NCBI RefSeq assembly: GCF_902158555.1
Contig: NZ_CABGGS010000023.1
Coordinates: forward strand, 248,001 to 312,000
Length of the DNA stretch: 64,000 bases
Origin: Klebsiella spallanzanii
GTDB taxonomy: Bacteria > Pseudomonadota > Gammaproteobacteria > Enterobacterales > Enterobacteriaceae
Reading direction: 5' to 3'
Positions 28,595 to 40,938 of this stretch are shown piece by piece. Position 1 is the stretch's first letter; each line of letters starts with the position of its first letter. A program made the translations under genes and the position numbers. Under the pieces are notes generated by a model. That model was given only the letters and a program-made list of their open reading frames with translations. It had not been told where the DNA came from and ran no database searches.

Positions 28595-30403
28595 ATGGTG
28601 AACAATATGACCGATTTAACCGCGCATGACGCCGCACCAGCCTGGCAAACCCGCGATCATCTTGATGATCCGGTGATTGGCGAACTGCGCAACCGTTTTG
28701 GGCCGGATGCCTTTACCGTTCAGCCTACCCGCACCGGCGTTCCGGTGGTTTGGGTGAAGCGTGAACAGCTGCTTGAGGTGGGTGATTTCCTGAAGAAATT
28801 GCCGAAACCTTACGTGATGCTGTTTGACCTGCACGGCATGGACGAACGTCTGCGCACGCATCGTGACGGCCTGCCCGCTGCGGATTTCTCCGTTTTCTAT
28901 CACCTGATCTCAGTAGACCGCAATCGCGACATTATGCTCAAGGTGGCGTTGTCTGAAAACGATCTGCATCTGCCGACCTTTACCAAACTGTACCCTAACG
29001 CCAACTGGTACGAGCGTGAAACCTGGGAGATGTTTGGCGTGACCTTTGATGGTCACCCGAATCTGCGTCGCATCATGATGCCGTCAACCTGGGAAGGCCA
29101 CCCGCTGCGCAAAGACTACCCGGCGCGCGCCACCGAATTCGACCCGTTTGAGCTGACCAAAGCTAAACAGGATCTGGAAATGGAAGCGTTGACTTTCAAA
29201 CCGGAAGAGTGGGGCATGAAGCGCGGCACTGAAAACGAGGACTTCATGTTCCTCAACCTCGGCCCGAACCACCCGTCCGCCCACGGTGCATTCCGCATTA
29301 TTCTGCAGCTGGATGGCGAAGAGATCATCGACTGCGTGCCGGACATCGGTTATCACCACCGCGGCGCTGAAAAGATGGGCGAGCGCCAGTCCTGGCACAG
29401 CTACATCCCATACACTGACCGTATCGAATACCTCGGCGGCTGCGTTAACGAGATGCCGTACGTGCTGGCAGTGGAAAAACTAGCCGGGATCACCGTGCCG
29501 GATCGCGTCAACGTGATCCGCGTGATGCTCTCCGAGCTGTTCCGTATTAACAGCCACCTGCTGTACATCTCGACCTTTATTCAGGACGTCGGCGCGATGA
29601 CGCCGGTCTTCTTCGCCTTTACCGACCGTCAGAAAATCTACGATCTGGTGGAAGCGATTACCGGCTTCCGTATGCACCCGGCCTGGTTCCGTATCGGCGG
29701 CGTCGCCCACGACCTGCCGCGCGGCTGGGATCGCCTGCTGCGTGAATTCCTTGAGTGGATGCCGAAGCGTCTGGACTCGTATGAGAAAGCCGCGCTGCGC
29801 AACACCATCCTGATTGGCCGTTCAAAAGGCGTTGCCGCCTATACCGCGAAAGAAGCGCTGGAGTGGGGTACCACTGGCGCGGGCCTGCGCGCGACCGGTA
29901 TTGGTTTCGACGTACGTAAATGGCGTCCTTATTCTGGCTATGAAAACTTCGACTTCGAAATCCCGACCGGTGGTGGCGTTTCTGACTGCTATACCCGTGT
30001 GATGTTGAAAGTGGAAGAGCTGCGCCAGAGCCTGCGCATTCTTCAGCAGTGCCTCGATAACATGCCGGAAGGCCCGTTCAAGGCGGATCATCCGCTGACC
30101 ACGCCGCCGCCGAAAGAGCGCACGCTGCAGCATATCGAAACCCTGATTACGCACTTCCTGCAGGTTTCCTGGGGCCCGGTCATGCCGGCCAACGAATCCT
30201 TCCAGATGGTTGAAGCGACGAAGGGTATAAACAGTTACTACCTGACCAGCGACGGCAGCACCATGAGCTATCGCACCCGTATCCGTACGCCGAGCTATGC
30301 GCACCTGCAGCAGATCCCGGCGGCGATTCGCGGCAGCCTGGTATCGGACCTGATTGTCTATCTGGGTAGTATCGATTTTGTTATGTCAGACGTGGACCGC
30401 TAA
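28595..30403 (+). CDS. nuoC: NADH-quinone oxidoreductase fused subunits C/D
   Basis: Fusion of the 30-kDa (NuoC) and 49-kDa (NuoD) subunits, the normal state in enterobacteria; 602 residues. The NuoC part spans about 1-190 (signature [21 protein letters not shown]). The NuoD part starts around 210 with [16 protein letters not shown], and the quinone-site histidine is in this motif. [11 protein letters not shown] and the C-terminal DPVMSDVDR-like end complete the domain. It forms the connecting fragment with NuoB and NuoI. Confidence 0.97.
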   Translation: MVNNMTDLTAHDAAPAWQTRDHLDDPVIGELRNRFGPDAFTVQPTRTGVPVVWVKREQLLEVGDFLKKLPKPYVMLFDLHGMDERLRTHRDGLPAADFSVFYHLISVDRNRDIMLKVALSENDLHLPTFTKLYPNANWYERETWEMFGVTFDGHPNLRRIMMPSTWEGHPLRKDYPARATEFDPFELTKAKQDLEMEALTFKPEEWGMKRGTENEDFMFLNLGPNHPSAHGAFRIILQLDGEEIIDCVPDIGYHHRGAEKMGERQSWHSYIPYTDRIEYLGGCVNEMPYVLAVEKLAGITVPDRVNVIRVMLSELFRINSHLLYISTFIQDVGAMTPVFFAFTDRQKIYDLVEAITGFRMHPAWFRIGGVAHDLPRGWDRLLREFLEWMPKRLDSYEKAALRNTILIGRSKGVAAYTAKEALEWGTTGAGLRATGIGFDVRKWRPYSGYENFDFEIPTGGGVSDCYTRVMLKVEELRQSLRILQQCLDNMPEGPFKADHPLTTPPPKERTLQHIETLITHFLQVSWGPVMPANESFQMVEATKGINSYYLTSDGSTMSYRTRIRTPSYAHLQQIPAAIRGSLVSDLIVYLGSIDFVMSDVDR

Positions 30404-30405
30404 TT

Positions 30406-30906
30406 ATGCACGAGAATCAACAACCACAAACCGAGGCTTTTGAGCTGAGTGCGGCAGAGCGTGAGGCGATTGAGCACGAGAAGCACCACTACGAAGACCC
30501 GCGTGCGGCGTCCATTGAAGCGCTGAAGATCGTTCAGAAGCAGCGCGGCTGGGTGCCGGACGGCGCAATCTACGCCATCGCCGATGTGCTGGGGATCCCG
30601 GCCAGCGACGTAGAAGGCGTAGCGACGTTCTATAGCCAGATTTTCCGCCAGCCGGTTGGCCGTCACGTGATCCGCTACTGCGACAGCGTGGTGTGCCATA
30701 TCACCGGGTTCCAGGGCATTCAGTCGGCTATCGAGAAGAAGCTGGACATCAAACCAGGTCAAACCACGTTTGATGGCCGCTTCACTCTGCTGCCGACCTG
30801 TTGCCTGGGCAACTGCGACAAGGGGCCGACCATGATGATTGATGAGGACACTCACAGTTATCTGACGCCGGAAGCGATTCCTGACCTCCTGGAGCGGTAT
30901 AAATGA
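30406..30906 (+). CDS. nuoE: NADH-quinone oxidoreductase subunit E
   Basis: 24-kDa NADH-dehydrogenase-module subunit with the [2Fe-2S] cluster N1a. 166 residues. Ligands are two cysteines in [10 protein letters not shown] (about 92-97) and two in [13 protein letters not shown] (about 128-133). Helical N-terminal bundle followed by a thioredoxin-like domain. Its stop overlaps the nuoF start (ATGA). Confidence 0.97.
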   Translation: MHENQQPQTEAFELSAAEREAIEHEKHHYEDPRAASIEALKIVQKQRGWVPDGAIYAIADVLGIPASDVEGVATFYSQIFRQPVGRHVIRYCDSVVCHITGFQGIQSAIEKKLDIKPGQTTFDGRFTLLPTCCLGNCDKGPTMMIDEDTHSYLTPEAIPDLLERYK

Positions 30907-32240
30907 AAACCATTATTCGTACTGCCGAAACCCATCCGTTAACCTGGCGTCTGCGCGACGATAAACAGCCGGTATGGCTGGATGAATACCAGAGTAAAAA
31001 CGGCTACGCCGGGGCACGTAAAGCGCTCTCTGGAATGGCACCGGATGAAATCGTCACTGCGGTAAAAGACGCCGGCCTGAAAGGGCGCGGCGGTGCGGGC
31101 TTCTCCACCGGTTTGAAGTGGAGCCTGATGCCGAAAGACGAGTCCATGAACATCCGTTATCTACTGTGTAACGCCGATGAAATGGAACCGGGCACCTATA
31201 AAGACCGTCTGTTGATGGAACAGCTGCCGCACCTGCTGGTGGAAGGCATGCTGATCTCCGCGTTTGCGCTGAAAGCGTATCGCGGCTACATCTTCCTGCG
31301 CGGAGAATATATCGAAGCAGCGCAGCATTTGCGTCGCGCGATTGCCGAAGCCACCGAGGCGGGCCTGTTGGGGAAAAATATCCTCGGCACCGGTTTTGAC
31401 TTCGAACTGTTCGTGCACACCGGGGCAGGGCGCTACATCTGCGGTGAAGAGACCGCGCTGATTAACTCCCTCGAAGGCCGCCGCGCGAACCCGCGTTCCA
31501 AGCCGCCGTTCCCGGCAAGTTCTGGCGTGTGGGGTAAACCGACCTGCGTTAACAACGTCGAAACCCTGTGCAACGTCCCGGCGATTCTGGCTAACGGCGT
31601 TGAGTGGTATCAGAACATTTCGACCAGTAAAGATGCTGGCACCAAGCTGATGGGCTTCTCCGGTCGGGTGAAAAATCCTGGCGTCTGGGAGCTGCCTTTC
31701 GGCACCACCGCGCGCGAGATCCTCGAAGACTACGCTGGTGGCATGCGTGATGGCCTGAAGTTCAAAGCCTGGCAGCCGGGCGGTGCGGGAACCGACTTCC
31801 TGACCGAAGCGCATCTTGACCTGCCGATGGAATTCGAAAGCATCGGTAAAGCGGGGAGCCGCCTGGGGACGTCGCTGGCGATGGCCGTTGACCACGAGAT
31901 CAACATGGTATCGCTGGTGCGCAACCTGGAAGAGTTTTTCGCCCGCGAGTCCTGCGGCTGGTGTACGCCGTGCCGCGACGGGCTGCCGTGGAGCGTGAAA
32001 ATTCTGCGCGCTCTGGAGCGCGGCGAAGGTCAGCCGGGGGATATCGAAACACTTGAGCAACTGTGTCGATTCCTCGGGCCGGGGAAAACCTTCTGCGCGC
32101 ACGCGCCGGGCGCGGTTGAGCCGCTGCAGAGCGCGATTAAATATTTCCGCGAAGAATTCGAGGCAGGCATCAAGCAGCAGTTCAGCAATACCCATGCAAT
32201 CAACGGTATTCAGCCGAACCTGCTTAAGACGCGCTGGTAA
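30903..32240 (+). CDS. nuoF: NADH-quinone oxidoreductase subunit F
   Basis: 51-kDa subunit that binds NADH and FMN and holds cluster N3. 445 residues. FMN/NADH-binding [13 protein letters not shown] (about residues 61-73) and [20 protein letters not shown]. The [4Fe-4S] ligands are in [12 protein letters not shown] (three Cys) and a distal Cys in [15 protein letters not shown]. Works with NuoE and NuoG as the electron-input module. Confidence 0.97.
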   Translation: MKTIIRTAETHPLTWRLRDDKQPVWLDEYQSKNGYAGARKALSGMAPDEIVTAVKDAGLKGRGGAGFSTGLKWSLMPKDESMNIRYLLCNADEMEPGTYKDRLLMEQLPHLLVEGMLISAFALKAYRGYIFLRGEYIEAAQHLRRAIAEATEAGLLGKNILGTGFDFELFVHTGAGRYICGEETALINSLEGRRANPRSKPPFPASSGVWGKPTCVNNVETLCNVPAILANGVEWYQNISTSKDAGTKLMGFSGRVKNPGVWELPFGTTAREILEDYAGGMRDGLKFKAWQPGGAGTDFLTEAHLDLPMEFESIGKAGSRLGTSLAMAVDHEINMVSLVRNLEEFFARESCGWCTPCRDGLPWSVKILRALERGEGQPGDIETLEQLCRFLGPGKTFCAHAPGAVEPLQSAIKYFREEFEAGIKQQFSNTHAINGIQPNLLKTRW

Positions 32241-32272
32241 TCTAAAGAATTATTTATTTTGGAAGCACGCTA

Positions 32273-34999
32273 ATGGCTACGATTCATGTAGACGGCAAAG
32301 AATACGAGGTCGATGGAGCGGACAACCTGCTAGAGGCTTGTCTCTCTCTTGGTCTTGATATTCCATACTTTTGCTGGCATCCGGCGCTGGGAAGCGTTGG
32401 TGCTTGCCGCCAGTGTGCGGTGAAGCAATATCAAAACGCGGAAGACACGCGTGGCCGCCTGGTGATGTCCTGTATGACACCGGCATCCGACGGCACTTTT
32501 ATTTCTATCGACGACACCGAAGCGAAACAGTTCCGCGAGAGCGTCGTTGAGTGGTTGATGACCAACCACCCGCACGACTGCCCGGTCTGCGAAGAAGGTG
32601 GTAACTGCCACTTACAGGATATGACCGTAATGACCGGTCATAGCTTCCGTCGCTATCGTTTCACCAAACGTACCCACCGTAATCAGGATCTGGGGCCGTT
32701 CATCTCGCATGAAATGAACCGCTGCATCGCCTGCTACCGCTGCGTTCGTTACTATAAAGATTATGCTGACGGTACCGACCTGGGCGTTTATGGCGCGCAC
32801 GACAACGTCTACTTCGGTCGCCCGGAAGACGGCGTACTGGAAAGCGAGTTCTCCGGCAACCTGGTTGAAGTCTGCCCGACCGGCGTCTTCACTGATAAAA
32901 CGCACTCTGAGCGCTATAACCGTAAATGGGACATGCAGTTTGCGCCAAGCATCTGCCAGCAGTGTTCCATTGGCTGCAACATCAGCCCCGGTGAGCGCTA
33001 CGGTGAACTGCGCCGTATCGAAAACCGTTATAACGGTACCGTTAACCGCTACTTCCTCTGCGACCGCGGTCGTTTCGGCTATGGCTATGTGAACCTGAAA
33101 GACCGTCCGCGTCAGCCGGTTCAGCGCCGTGGCGACGACTTCATCACCCTCAACGCCGAACAGGCGATGCAGGGCGCGGCGGATATTTTGCGCCAGTCGA
33201 AGAAAGTCATTGGTATCGGCTCCCCGCGCGCCAGCATCGAAAGCAACTTCGCGCTGCGCGATCTGGTCGGCGCCGATAACTTCTATACCGGCATCGCGAA
33301 GGGCGAACAAGAACGCCTGCAGATGATGCTGAAAGTGCTGCGCGAAGGCGGTATTCATACTCCGGCGCTGCGCGAAATCGAATCCTACGATGCGGTATTG
33401 ATCCTCGGTGAGGACATCACCCAGACCGGCGCGCGTATTGCGCTGGCGGTGCGTCAGGCGGTAAAAGGCAAAGCGCGTGAAATGGCGGCGGCGCAGAAAG
33501 TCGCCGACTGGCAGATCGCCGCGATCCTTAACATCGGCCAACGCGCGAAGCATCCGCTGTTTGTGACCAATATTGATGATACTCGCCTTGACGATATCGC
33601 CGCGTGGACCTACCGCGCGCCGGTAGAAGATCAGGCGCGCCTCGGTTTCGCTATCGCCCACGCGCTGGATGACAGCGCGCCGGCGGTGGAAGGTCTGAGC
33701 AGCGAGTTGAAAGGCAAAATCGACGTGATCGTTCAGGCATTAGCCGGAGCGAAAAAACCGCTGATTGTTTCTGGAACCAATGCTGGCAGCATTGAGGTCA
33801 TTCAGGCTGCGGCCAACGTGGCGAAAGCCCTTAAAGGCCGTGGTGCTGACGTTGGCGTAACGATGGTTGCCCGCGCGGTGAACAGCGTGGGTCTCGGCAT
33901 GATAGGCGGCGGCTCTCTTGAAGAGGCGCTGAGCGAACTGGAAACCGGTGCCGCCGATGCGGTTATCGTGCTGGAAAACGACCTGCACCGCCACGCTTCA
34001 GCCGCCCGCGTTGATGCGGCGCTCTCTAAAGCGCCGCTGGTGATGGTGGTTGACCATCAGCGTACGGCGATTATGGAAAAAGCGCACCTGGTGCTCTCTG
34101 CGGCAAGCTTTGCGGAAAGTGACGGCACGGTGGTGAATAACGAAGGTCGCGCTCAGCGCTTCTTCCAGGTTTACGACCCGGCCTACTACGATGCGAAAAC
34201 CATCATGCTGGAAAGCTGGCGCTGGCTGCATTCGTTGCACAGTACCGTTAACAACCGTCAGGTTGACTGGACGCAACTGGACCACGTGATCGACGCCGCT
34301 ATTGCCGCACTGCCACAACTGGCCGGTATCAAAGACGCCGCGCCGGATGCGACCTTCCGTATTCGCGGTCAGAAGCTGGCCCGTGAACCGCACCGTTACA
34401 GCGGCCGTACGGCGATGCGCGCTAACATCAGCGTGCACGAACCGCGCCAACCGCAGGATAAAGACACCATGTTCGCCTTCTCCATGGAAGGGAACAACCA
34501 GCCGTCCGCGCCGCGCTCGCAAATTCCGTTTGCCTGGGCTCCGGGCTGGAACTCCCCGCAGGCATGGAACAAGTTCCAGGATGAAGTGGGCGGTAAACTG
34601 CGCCACGGCGATCCGGGCGTGCGTCTGATTGAAGCCTCCGCCAGCGGCCTGGGGTACTTTACTGCGGTACCGGCCAGCTTCCAGGCTGAAGAAGGTAAAT
34701 GGCGTATTGCGCCTTACTACCATCTGTTCGGCAGCGACGAAATGTCACAGCGTTCTCCGGTATTCCAGAGCCGCATGCCGCAGCCGTACGTTAAGCTGAA
34801 CCCGGCGGATGCCGCGAAGCTCGGCGTAAATGACGGCGCAACGGTCTCCTTCAGCGTTGATGGCCAGACTCTCAGCCTGCCGCTGGTGATTTCGGCGGGT
34901 CTGACAGCAGGGCAGGTTGGCTTACCGATGGGCATGCCTGGGATTGCGCCGGTACTGACCGGAGCGCGTATTGATACTCTGCAGGAGGCGAAAGCATGA
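32273..34999 (+). CDS. nuoG: NADH-quinone oxidoreductase subunit G
   Basis: Largest complex I subunit, 908 residues as in E. coli, carrying clusters N1b, N4, N5 and the extra N7. N-terminal [2Fe-2S] ferredoxin fold with Cys34, Cys45, Cys48 and Cys67. The N5-type [16 protein letters not shown] motif (His plus three Cys) and [13 protein letters not shown] follow. [10 protein letters not shown] is the extra N7 motif. The remainder is a molybdopterin-oxidoreductase-like domain without cofactor. Overlaps nuoH by 4 bp. Confidence 0.97.
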   Translation: MATIHVDGKEYEVDGADNLLEACLSLGLDIPYFCWHPALGSVGACRQCAVKQYQNAEDTRGRLVMSCMTPASDGTFISIDDTEAKQFRESVVEWLMTNHPHDCPVCEEGGNCHLQDMTVMTGHSFRRYRFTKRTHRNQDLGPFISHEMNRCIACYRCVRYYKDYADGTDLGVYGAHDNVYFGRPEDGVLESEFSGNLVEVCPTGVFTDKTHSERYNRKWDMQFAPSICQQCSIGCNISPGERYGELRRIENRYNGTVNRYFLCDRGRFGYGYVNLKDRPRQPVQRRGDDFITLNAEQAMQGAADILRQSKKVIGIGSPRASIESNFALRDLVGADNFYTGIAKGEQERLQMMLKVLREGGIHTPALREIESYDAVLILGEDITQTGARIALAVRQAVKGKAREMAAAQKVADWQIAAILNIGQRAKHPLFVTNIDDTRLDDIAAWTYRAPVEDQARLGFAIAHALDDSAPAVEGLSSELKGKIDVIVQALAGAKKPLIVSGTNAGSIEVIQAAANVAKALKGRGADVGVTMVARAVNSVGLGMIGGGSLEEALSELETGAADAVIVLENDLHRHASAARVDAALSKAPLVMVVDHQRTAIMEKAHLVLSAASFAESDGTVVNNEGRAQRFFQVYDPAYYDAKTIMLESWRWLHSLHSTVNNRQVDWTQLDHVIDAAIAALPQLAGIKDAAPDATFRIRGQKLAREPHRYSGRTAMRANISVHEPRQPQDKDTMFAFSMEGNNQPSAPRSQIPFAWAPGWNSPQAWNKFQDEVGGKLRHGDPGVRLIEASASGLGYFTAVPASFQAEEGKWRIAPYYHLFGSDEMSQRSPVFQSRMPQPYVKLNPADAAKLGVNDGATVSFSVDGQTLSLPLVISAGLTAGQVGLPMGMPGIAPVLTGARIDTLQEAKA

Positions 35000-35973
35000 G
35001 TTGGTTAACTCCCGATCTCATCGACATTCTGTTAGGCATCCTCAAAGCGGTAGTGATTCTGCTGGTTGTGGTCACCTGCGGCGCGTTTATGAGCTTTGGC
35101 GAACGTCGTCTGCTGGGTCTGTTCCAGAACCGTTACGGACCTAACCGCGTGGGCTGGGGCGGTTCGCTGCAGCTCGTCGCCGACATGATCAAGATGTTCT
35201 TTAAAGAGGATTGGGTCCCGCGTTTCTCGGATCGCGTGATCTTTACTCTGGCGCCGGTTATTGCCTTTACCTCGCTGCTGCTGGCTTTCGCCATTGTGCC
35301 GGTCAGCCCGACGTGGGTAGTCGCCGACCTGAACATCGGTATCCTGTTCTTCCTGATGATGGCAGGCCTGGCGGTTTATGCGGTGCTGTTTGCCGGTTGG
35401 TCGAGCAACAACAAATACTCGCTGCTCGGCGCGATGCGTGCTTCCGCCCAGACCCTGAGCTATGAAGTGTTCCTCGGACTTTCCCTGATGGGCGTGGTGG
35501 CGCAGGCCGGTTCATTCAACATGACCGATATCGTCAACAATCAGGCGCATCTGTGGAACGTCATCCCGCAGTTCTTTGGCTTCGTGACCTTTGCGATTGC
35601 GGGCGTAGCGGTGTGTCACCGCCACCCGTTTGACCAGCCGGAAGCGGAGCAGGAACTGGCCGATGGTTACCACATTGAATATTCCGGCATGAAGTTCGGC
35701 CTGTTCTTCGTCGGTGAATATATCGGGATTGTTACCGTGTCGGCGCTGATTGTGACGCTGTTCTTCGGCGGCTGGAATGGCCCATGGTTACCTCCTTTCA
35801 TCTGGTTCGCGTTGAAAACCGCGTTCTTTATGATGATGTTCATTTTGATTCGTGCGTCTTTACCGCGTCCGCGCTATGACCAGGTAATGTCCTTCGGCTG
35901 GAAAGTGTGCCTGCCGCTGACGCTCGTCAACTTGTTGGTAACGGCGGCTGTCATTCTCTGGCAGGCGCAATAA
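34996..35973 (+). CDS. nuoH: NADH-quinone oxidoreductase subunit H
   Basis: Membrane subunit forming the quinone-binding cavity with NuoB and NuoD. 325 residues, eight predicted transmembrane helices. The conserved loop [38 protein letters not shown] lies at about residues 34-72. The acidic loop [29 protein letters not shown] is at about 208-236. Both are intact. Confidence 0.97.
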   Translation: MSWLTPDLIDILLGILKAVVILLVVVTCGAFMSFGERRLLGLFQNRYGPNRVGWGGSLQLVADMIKMFFKEDWVPRFSDRVIFTLAPVIAFTSLLLAFAIVPVSPTWVVADLNIGILFFLMMAGLAVYAVLFAGWSSNNKYSLLGAMRASAQTLSYEVFLGLSLMGVVAQAGSFNMTDIVNNQAHLWNVIPQFFGFVTFAIAGVAVCHRHPFDQPEAEQELADGYHIEYSGMKFGLFFVGEYIGIVTVSALIVTLFFGGWNGPWLPPFIWFALKTAFFMMMFILIRASLPRPRYDQVMSFGWKVCLPLTLVNLLVTAAVILWQAQ

Positions 35974-35987
35974 GGGGTGAATTGACC

Positions 35988-36530
35988 ATGACCTTAAAAG
36001 AATTATTGGTAGGGTTTGGCACCCAGGTCCGCAGTATCTGCATGATCGGGATGCACGCCTTTGCCAAACGTGAAACTCAGATGTACCCGGAAGAGCCGGT
36101 ATATCTGCCGCCGCGCTACCGTGGCCGCATCGTGCTGACGCGCGATCCGGACGGCGATGAGCGCTGCGTTGCCTGTAACCTGTGTGCGGTAGCGTGTCCA
36201 GTAGGCTGTATCTCTCTGCAAAAAGCGGAGACCAAAGACGGTCGCTGGTACCCGGAGTTTTTCCGCATCAACTTTTCACGCTGTATTTTCTGCGGCCTGT
36301 GTGAAGAAGCGTGCCCGACCACGGCGATTCAGTTGACCCCGGATTTTGAACTGGGTGAATACAAACGTCAGGATCTGGTGTACGAAAAAGAGGATCTGCT
36401 GATTTCCGGTCCGGGCAAATACCCGGAATATAACTTCTACCGGATGGCGGGTATGGCAATCGACGGCAAAGATAAGGGCGAAGCAGAGAACGAAGCTAAG
36501 CCTATCGACGTCAAGAGCCTGTTACCGTAA
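35988..36530 (+). CDS. nuoI: NADH-quinone oxidoreductase subunit I
   Basis: Peripheral-arm ferredoxin-like subunit with clusters N6a and N6b. The ATG at 35988 gives [17 protein letters not shown] and 180 residues as in E. coli; longer in-frame starts lie inside nuoH. Two CxxCxxCxxxC motifs: [15 protein letters not shown] and [15 protein letters not shown]. Confidence 0.97.
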   Translation: MTLKELLVGFGTQVRSICMIGMHAFAKRETQMYPEEPVYLPPRYRGRIVLTRDPDGDERCVACNLCAVACPVGCISLQKAETKDGRWYPEFFRINFSRCIFCGLCEEACPTTAIQLTPDFELGEYKRQDLVYEKEDLLISGPGKYPEYNFYRMAGMAIDGKDKGEAENEAKPIDVKSLLP

Positions 36531-36540
36531 GGAGAGGGCA

Positions 36541-37095
36541 ATGGAATTCGCTTTTTATATCTGTGGCCTGATAGCCATCCTCGCAACCTTGCGGGTGATC
36601 ACCCACACCAATCCGGTGCATGCGCTGCTGTACCTGATCATTTCGCTGTTGGCCATTGCCGGGGTGTTCTTCTCGCTGGGGGCCTACTTCGCCGGTGCGC
36701 TGGAAATCATCGTCTACGCCGGGGCCATTATGGTGCTGTTCGTGTTCGTGGTGATGATGCTCAACTTGGGCGGTAGCGAAATCGAGCAGGAACGTCAGTG
36801 GCTGAAACCGGGGATCTGGATTGGTCCGGCCATCCTCTCTGCGGTGCTGCTGGTGGTTATTGTTTACGCCATCCTCGGTCTTAACGATCAGGGGATCGAC
36901 GGCGCGGCAATTAACGCCAAAGAGGTCGGTATTGCGCTGTTTGGCCCGTACGTTCTGGCGGTGGAGCTGGCCTCCATGCTGCTGCTGGCGGGCCTGGTTG
37001 TTGCCTTCCATATCGGCCGCGAAGAGCGCGTCGGGGAAGTGCTGAGCAACCGTCAGAACGACAGCGATAAAAGAAAAACGGAGGAGCACGCATGA
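36541..37095 (+). CDS. nuoJ: NADH-quinone oxidoreductase subunit J
   Basis: Small antiporter-adjacent membrane subunit, 184 residues with five hydrophobic helices. The conserved pi-bulge helix [24 protein letters not shown] lies at about residues 52-75. The charged C-terminal tail is cytoplasmic. AAGGAGAGGG ribosome binding site. Overlaps nuoK by 4 bp. Confidence 0.96.
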   Translation: MEFAFYICGLIAILATLRVITHTNPVHALLYLIISLLAIAGVFFSLGAYFAGALEIIVYAGAIMVLFVFVVMMLNLGGSEIEQERQWLKPGIWIGPAILSAVLLVVIVYAILGLNDQGIDGAAINAKEVGIALFGPYVLAVELASMLLLAGLVVAFHIGREERVGEVLSNRQNDSDKRKTEEHA

Positions 37096-37394
37096 TCCCC
37101 TTAACACATGGACTGATCCTCGCCGCTGTCCTGTTTGTCCTCGGCCTGACGGGGCTGGTTATCCGCCGCAATCTGCTGTTTATGCTGATTAGCCTGGAGA
37201 TAATGATCAATGCCGCGGCGCTGGCTTTCGTGGTTGCAGGGAGCTACTGGGGCCAGACTGATGGTCAGATAATGTATATCCTCGCCATCACCCTTGCCGC
37301 CGCGGAAGCGAGTATCGGCCTGGCGCTGCTGTTGCAGCTCCATCGTCGTCGCCAGAACCTGAACATCGATTCAGTAAGTGAGTTGCGCGGATGA
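37092..37394 (+). CDS. nuoK: NADH-quinone oxidoreductase subunit K
   Basis: 100-residue membrane subunit (MrpC-like) with three transmembrane helices. The two proton-path glutamates are seen in [18 protein letters not shown] (helix 2, near residue 36) and [14 protein letters not shown] (helix 3, near residue 72). Overlaps nuoJ and nuoL by 4 bp each. Confidence 0.97.
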   Translation: MIPLTHGLILAAVLFVLGLTGLVIRRNLLFMLISLEIMINAAALAFVVAGSYWGQTDGQIMYILAITLAAAEASIGLALLLQLHRRRQNLNIDSVSELRG

Positions 37395-39232
37395 ACATGC
37401 TTACCTTAACCATTCTTTTGCCATTGATTGGCTTTGTTTTGCTGGCCTTCTCTCGCGGGCGCTGGTCGGAGAATCTGTCCGCTACCATCGGGATGGGCTC
37501 GGTTGGTCTGGCTGCGCTGGTGACGGCGTTTGTTGGCGTCGACTTCTTTGCTAACGGCAGACAGGCGGTCAGCGTTCCGCTGTGGACCTGGATGTCGGTG
37601 GGTGATTTCAACATTGGCTTCAACCTGGTACTGGACGGCCTGTCGCTGACGATGCTTTCGGTGGTCACCGGCGTGGGCTTCCTGATCCACATGTTCGCCT
37701 CCTGGTACATGCGCGGTGAAGAGGGTTACTCCCGCTTCTTCGCCTACACCAACCTGTTTATCGCCAGCATGGTGGTTCTGGTTCTTGCTGATAACCTGCT
37801 GCTGATGTACCTCGGCTGGGAAGGCGTGGGCCTGTGCTCCTATCTGCTGATCGGCTTCTACTATACCGATCCGAAGAACGGCGCGGCGGCGATGAAAGCG
37901 TTTGTGGTGACTCGCGTCGGCGATGTGTTCCTCGCGTTTGCCCTGTTCATTCTCTACAACGAGCTGGGCACCCTGAACTTCCGCGAAATGGTCGAACTGG
38001 CGCCGCAGCACTTTGAAGCTGGCAACAATATGCTGATGTGGGCAACCCTGATGCTATTGGGTGGTGCGGTGGGTAAATCTGCGCAGTTGCCGTTGCAGAC
38101 CTGGCTTGCGGACGCGATGGCGGGCCCGACGCCGGTCTCCGCGCTGATCCACGCCGCGACCATGGTGACTGCAGGTGTCTACCTGATTGCGCGCACCCAT
38201 GGCCTGTTCCTGATGACCCCGGAAGTGCTGCATCTGGTGGGGATTGTCGGGGCGGTAACGCTGGTGCTGGCCGGTTTCGCTGCGCTGGTGCAGACCGATA
38301 TCAAACGCGTACTTGCGTATTCCACCATGAGCCAGATTGGCTACATGTTCCTTGCGCTCGGTGTGCAGGCATGGGATGCGGCGATTTTCCATCTGATGAC
38401 CCACGCTTTCTTTAAAGCGCTGCTGTTCCTGTCGTCCGGCTCGGTCATTCTGGCCTGCCACCACGAACAGAACATCTTTAAGATGGGCGGCCTGCGTAAG
38501 TCTATTCCGCTGGTGTACGTCTGCTTCCTGGTGGGGGGCGCGGCGCTGTCCGCGCTGCCGCTGATTACCGCAGGCTTCTTCAGTAAGGATGAGATTCTGG
38601 CGGGCGCGATGGCGAACGGTCATCTGAATCTGATGGTTGCCGGTCTGGTCGGTGCGTTTATGACCTCGCTGTACACCTTCCGTATGATTTTCATCGTATT
38701 CCACGGCAAAGAGCAGATTCACGCTCACGCAGGGAAGGGGATTACCCATCATCTGCCGCTGATTGTGCTGCTGGTGCTTTCGACCTTCGTTGGCGCGCTG
38801 ATTGTGCCGCCGCTGGAAGGCGTGCTGCCGCAGACTACCGAGCTTGAACATGGACGCGTTATGACGCTGGAAATCGCTTCCGGAGTTATTGCCATCGCGG
38901 GCATCCTGATTGCCGCCTGGCTGTGGCTGGGTAAACGCACGCTAGTCACATCGATTGCCAACAGCGCGCCGGGCCGTCTGCTCGGGACCTGGTGGTATAA
39001 CGCCTGGGGCTTTGACTGGCTGTACGACAAAGTGTTCGTGAAGCCGTTCCTCGGCGTAGCGTGGCTGCTGAAGAGCGATCCGCTGAATGCGCTGATGAAC
39101 ATTCCGGCGATCCTTTCCCGCTTCGCAGGCAAAGGCCTGGTGGTGAGCGAGAATGGCTATCTGCGCTGGTATGTGGCCTCAATGAGCATCGGTGCGGTCG
39201 TAGTGCTGGCGCTGCTGATGGTGCTGCGTTGA
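37391..39232 (+). CDS. nuoL: NADH-quinone oxidoreductase subunit L
   Basis: Distal antiporter-like proton-pumping subunit, 613 residues. The key helix-5 glutamate is in [19 protein letters not shown] (about residues 139-157). The pumping lysine lies in [39 protein letters not shown]. The C-terminal long lateral helix region runs over the last ~100 residues. A 170-bp gap holding a BIME follows before nuoM, the only large gap in the operon after nuoC. Confidence 0.97.
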   Translation: MNMLTLTILLPLIGFVLLAFSRGRWSENLSATIGMGSVGLAALVTAFVGVDFFANGRQAVSVPLWTWMSVGDFNIGFNLVLDGLSLTMLSVVTGVGFLIHMFASWYMRGEEGYSRFFAYTNLFIASMVVLVLADNLLLMYLGWEGVGLCSYLLIGFYYTDPKNGAAAMKAFVVTRVGDVFLAFALFILYNELGTLNFREMVELAPQHFEAGNNMLMWATLMLLGGAVGKSAQLPLQTWLADAMAGPTPVSALIHAATMVTAGVYLIARTHGLFLMTPEVLHLVGIVGAVTLVLAGFAALVQTDIKRVLAYSTMSQIGYMFLALGVQAWDAAIFHLMTHAFFKALLFLSSGSVILACHHEQNIFKMGGLRKSIPLVYVCFLVGGAALSALPLITAGFFSKDEILAGAMANGHLNLMVAGLVGAFMTSLYTFRMIFIVFHGKEQIHAHAGKGITHHLPLIVLLVLSTFVGALIVPPLEGVLPQTTELEHGRVMTLEIASGVIAIAGILIAAWLWLGKRTLVTSIANSAPGRLLGTWWYNAWGFDWLYDKVFVKPFLGVAWLLKSDPLNALMNIPAILSRFAGKGLVVSENGYLRWYVASMSIGAVVVLALLMVLR

Positions 39233-39335
39233 TTTGAGTGCGCGGTTTTGCCCGGTGGCGCTAACGCTTACCGGGCCTACGAAACCGTAGGTCGGGTAAG
39301 CGAAGCGCCACCCGACACAACAAACCGCACTCAAA
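39233..39335. repeat. REP/BIME element between nuoL and nuoM
   Basis: Seen: two REP-type palindromes in opposite orientation, GCCCGGTGGCGCTAACGCTT..CCGGGC (39250-39276) and GTCGGGTAAGCGAAGCGCCACCCGAC-type (39291-39316). They are joined by CCTACG-AAAC-CGTAGG. All of this is enclosed by an outer inverted repeat TTTGAGTGCG..GGTTT (39233-39249) / AAACCGCACTCAAA (39322-39335) with a 2-bp insertion in the left arm. The transcript would fold into a long nested cruciform. Confidence 0.82.
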
Positions 39336-39402
39336 CGTGAATGTAGTCGAATTCGTTGAAAATCGGTCCTGAACGGGACTTTAACAAGGAATAAAAATCG
39401 CC

Positions 39403-40932
39403 ATGTTATTACCCTGGCTAATATTAATTCCCTTTATCGGCGGCTTCCTGTGCTGGCAGACTGAACGCTTTGGCGTGAAGATGCCGCGCTGGATCGCGCT
39501 GATCACTATGGGATTGACGTTTCTGCTTGGCCTGCAGTTGTGGATGCAGGGCGGCTACTCTCTCACGCAATCTACCGGTATTCCGCAGTGGCAGTCGGAG
39601 TTCGTCATGCCGTGGATCCCGCGTTTCGGTATTAGCATCCATTTGGCTATCGACGGATTGTCGCTGCTGATGGTGGTGCTGACCGGGCTGCTCGGGGTGC
39701 TGGCGGTGCTCTGTTCCTGGCGTGAAATCGAGAAGTATCAGGGCTTTTTCCATCTTAACCTGATGTGGATCCTGGGCGGCGTGATTGGCGTGTTCCTGGC
39801 TATCGACCTGTTCCTGTTCTTCTTCTTCTGGGAAATGATGCTGGTGCCGATGTACTTCCTGATCGCGCTCTGGGGTCATAAGGCTTCCGACGGGAAAACA
39901 CGCATCACGGCGGCAACCAAGTTCTTCATTTATACCCAGGCGAGCGGCCTGGTGATGTTGATTGCCATCCTGGCGCTGGCGTTTGTCCACTTCAACGCCA
40001 CCGGCGTGTGGACCTTCAACTATGAAGAGCTGCTGAAGACGCCGATGTCCCACGGTGTGGAATACATGCTGATGCTGGGCTTCTTTATCGCCTTTGCGGT
40101 AAAAATGCCGGTGGTTCCGCTGCACGGCTGGCTGCCGGATGCGCACTCGCAGGCGCCGACCGCGGGTTCCGTTGACCTTGCGGGGATCTTGCTGAAAACC
40201 GCGGCCTACGGTCTGCTGCGCTTCGCGCTGCCGCTGTTCCCGAACGCCTCCGCCGAGTTTGCTCCTATCGCTATGTGGCTGGGCGTCATCGGTATTTTCT
40301 ACGGCGCGTGGATGGCCTTCAGCCAGTACGACATCAAACGCTTGATTGCTTACACCTCCGTTTCCCACATGGGCTTCGTGCTGATTGCTATCTACACCGG
40401 CAGCCAGCTGGCTTATCAGGGCGCGGTGATTCAGATGATTGCGCACGGTCTGTCCGCAGCCGGTCTGTTCATTCTGTGCGGCCAGCTGTACGAACGTCTG
40501 CATACGCGCGATATGCGCCAGATGGGCGGCCTGTGGAGCAAAATTAAGTGGCTTCCGGCGCTATCAATGTTCTTTGCCGTTGCGACGTTGGGGATGCCGG
40601 GTACCGGTAACTTCGTCGGCGAATTTATGATTCTGTTCGGCAGCTATAAAACCGTGCCGGTGATTACCATTATTTCCACCTTTGGCCTGGTGTTTGCTTC
40701 CGTTTACTCGCTGTCGATGCTGCATCGCGCGTACTTTGGTAAAGCAAAAAGCGAAATTGCCGCAAAAGAATTGCCGGGAATGTCCCTGCGTGAATTGTCG
40801 ATCATCCTGCTGCTGGTTGTTCTGCTGGTGCTGCTGGGCTTCTTCCCGCAGCCGATTCTGGACACCTCGCACTCTGCGATGAGCAATATTCAGCAGTGGT
40901 TTGTTAATTCTGTTTCTACTACAAGGCCGTAA
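39403..40932 (+). CDS. nuoM: NADH-quinone oxidoreductase subunit M
   Basis: Middle antiporter-like proton-pumping subunit, 509 residues, about fourteen transmembrane helices. Key Glu in FFFFWEMMLVPMYFLIALWG (about residue 144). The lysine-bearing helix is FAVKMPVVPLHGWLPDAHSQAPTAGSVDLAGILLKTAAYGLLRF. AAGGAATAAAAATCGCC precedes the ATG. Separated from nuoL by the BIME. Confidence 0.97.
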   Translation: MLLPWLILIPFIGGFLCWQTERFGVKMPRWIALITMGLTFLLGLQLWMQGGYSLTQSTGIPQWQSEFVMPWIPRFGISIHLAIDGLSLLMVVLTGLLGVLAVLCSWREIEKYQGFFHLNLMWILGGVIGVFLAIDLFLFFFFWEMMLVPMYFLIALWGHKASDGKTRITAATKFFIYTQASGLVMLIAILALAFVHFNATGVWTFNYEELLKTPMSHGVEYMLMLGFFIAFAVKMPVVPLHGWLPDAHSQAPTAGSVDLAGILLKTAAYGLLRFALPLFPNASAEFAPIAMWLGVIGIFYGAWMAFSQYDIKRLIAYTSVSHMGFVLIAIYTGSQLAYQGAVIQMIAHGLSAAGLFILCGQLYERLHTRDMRQMGGLWSKIKWLPALSMFFAVATLGMPGTGNFVGEFMILFGSYKTVPVITIISTFGLVFASVYSLSMLHRAYFGKAKSEIAAKELPGMSLRELSIILLLVVLLVLLGFFPQPILDTSHSAMSNIQQWFVNSVSTTRP

Positions 40933-40938
40933 TTCGCC

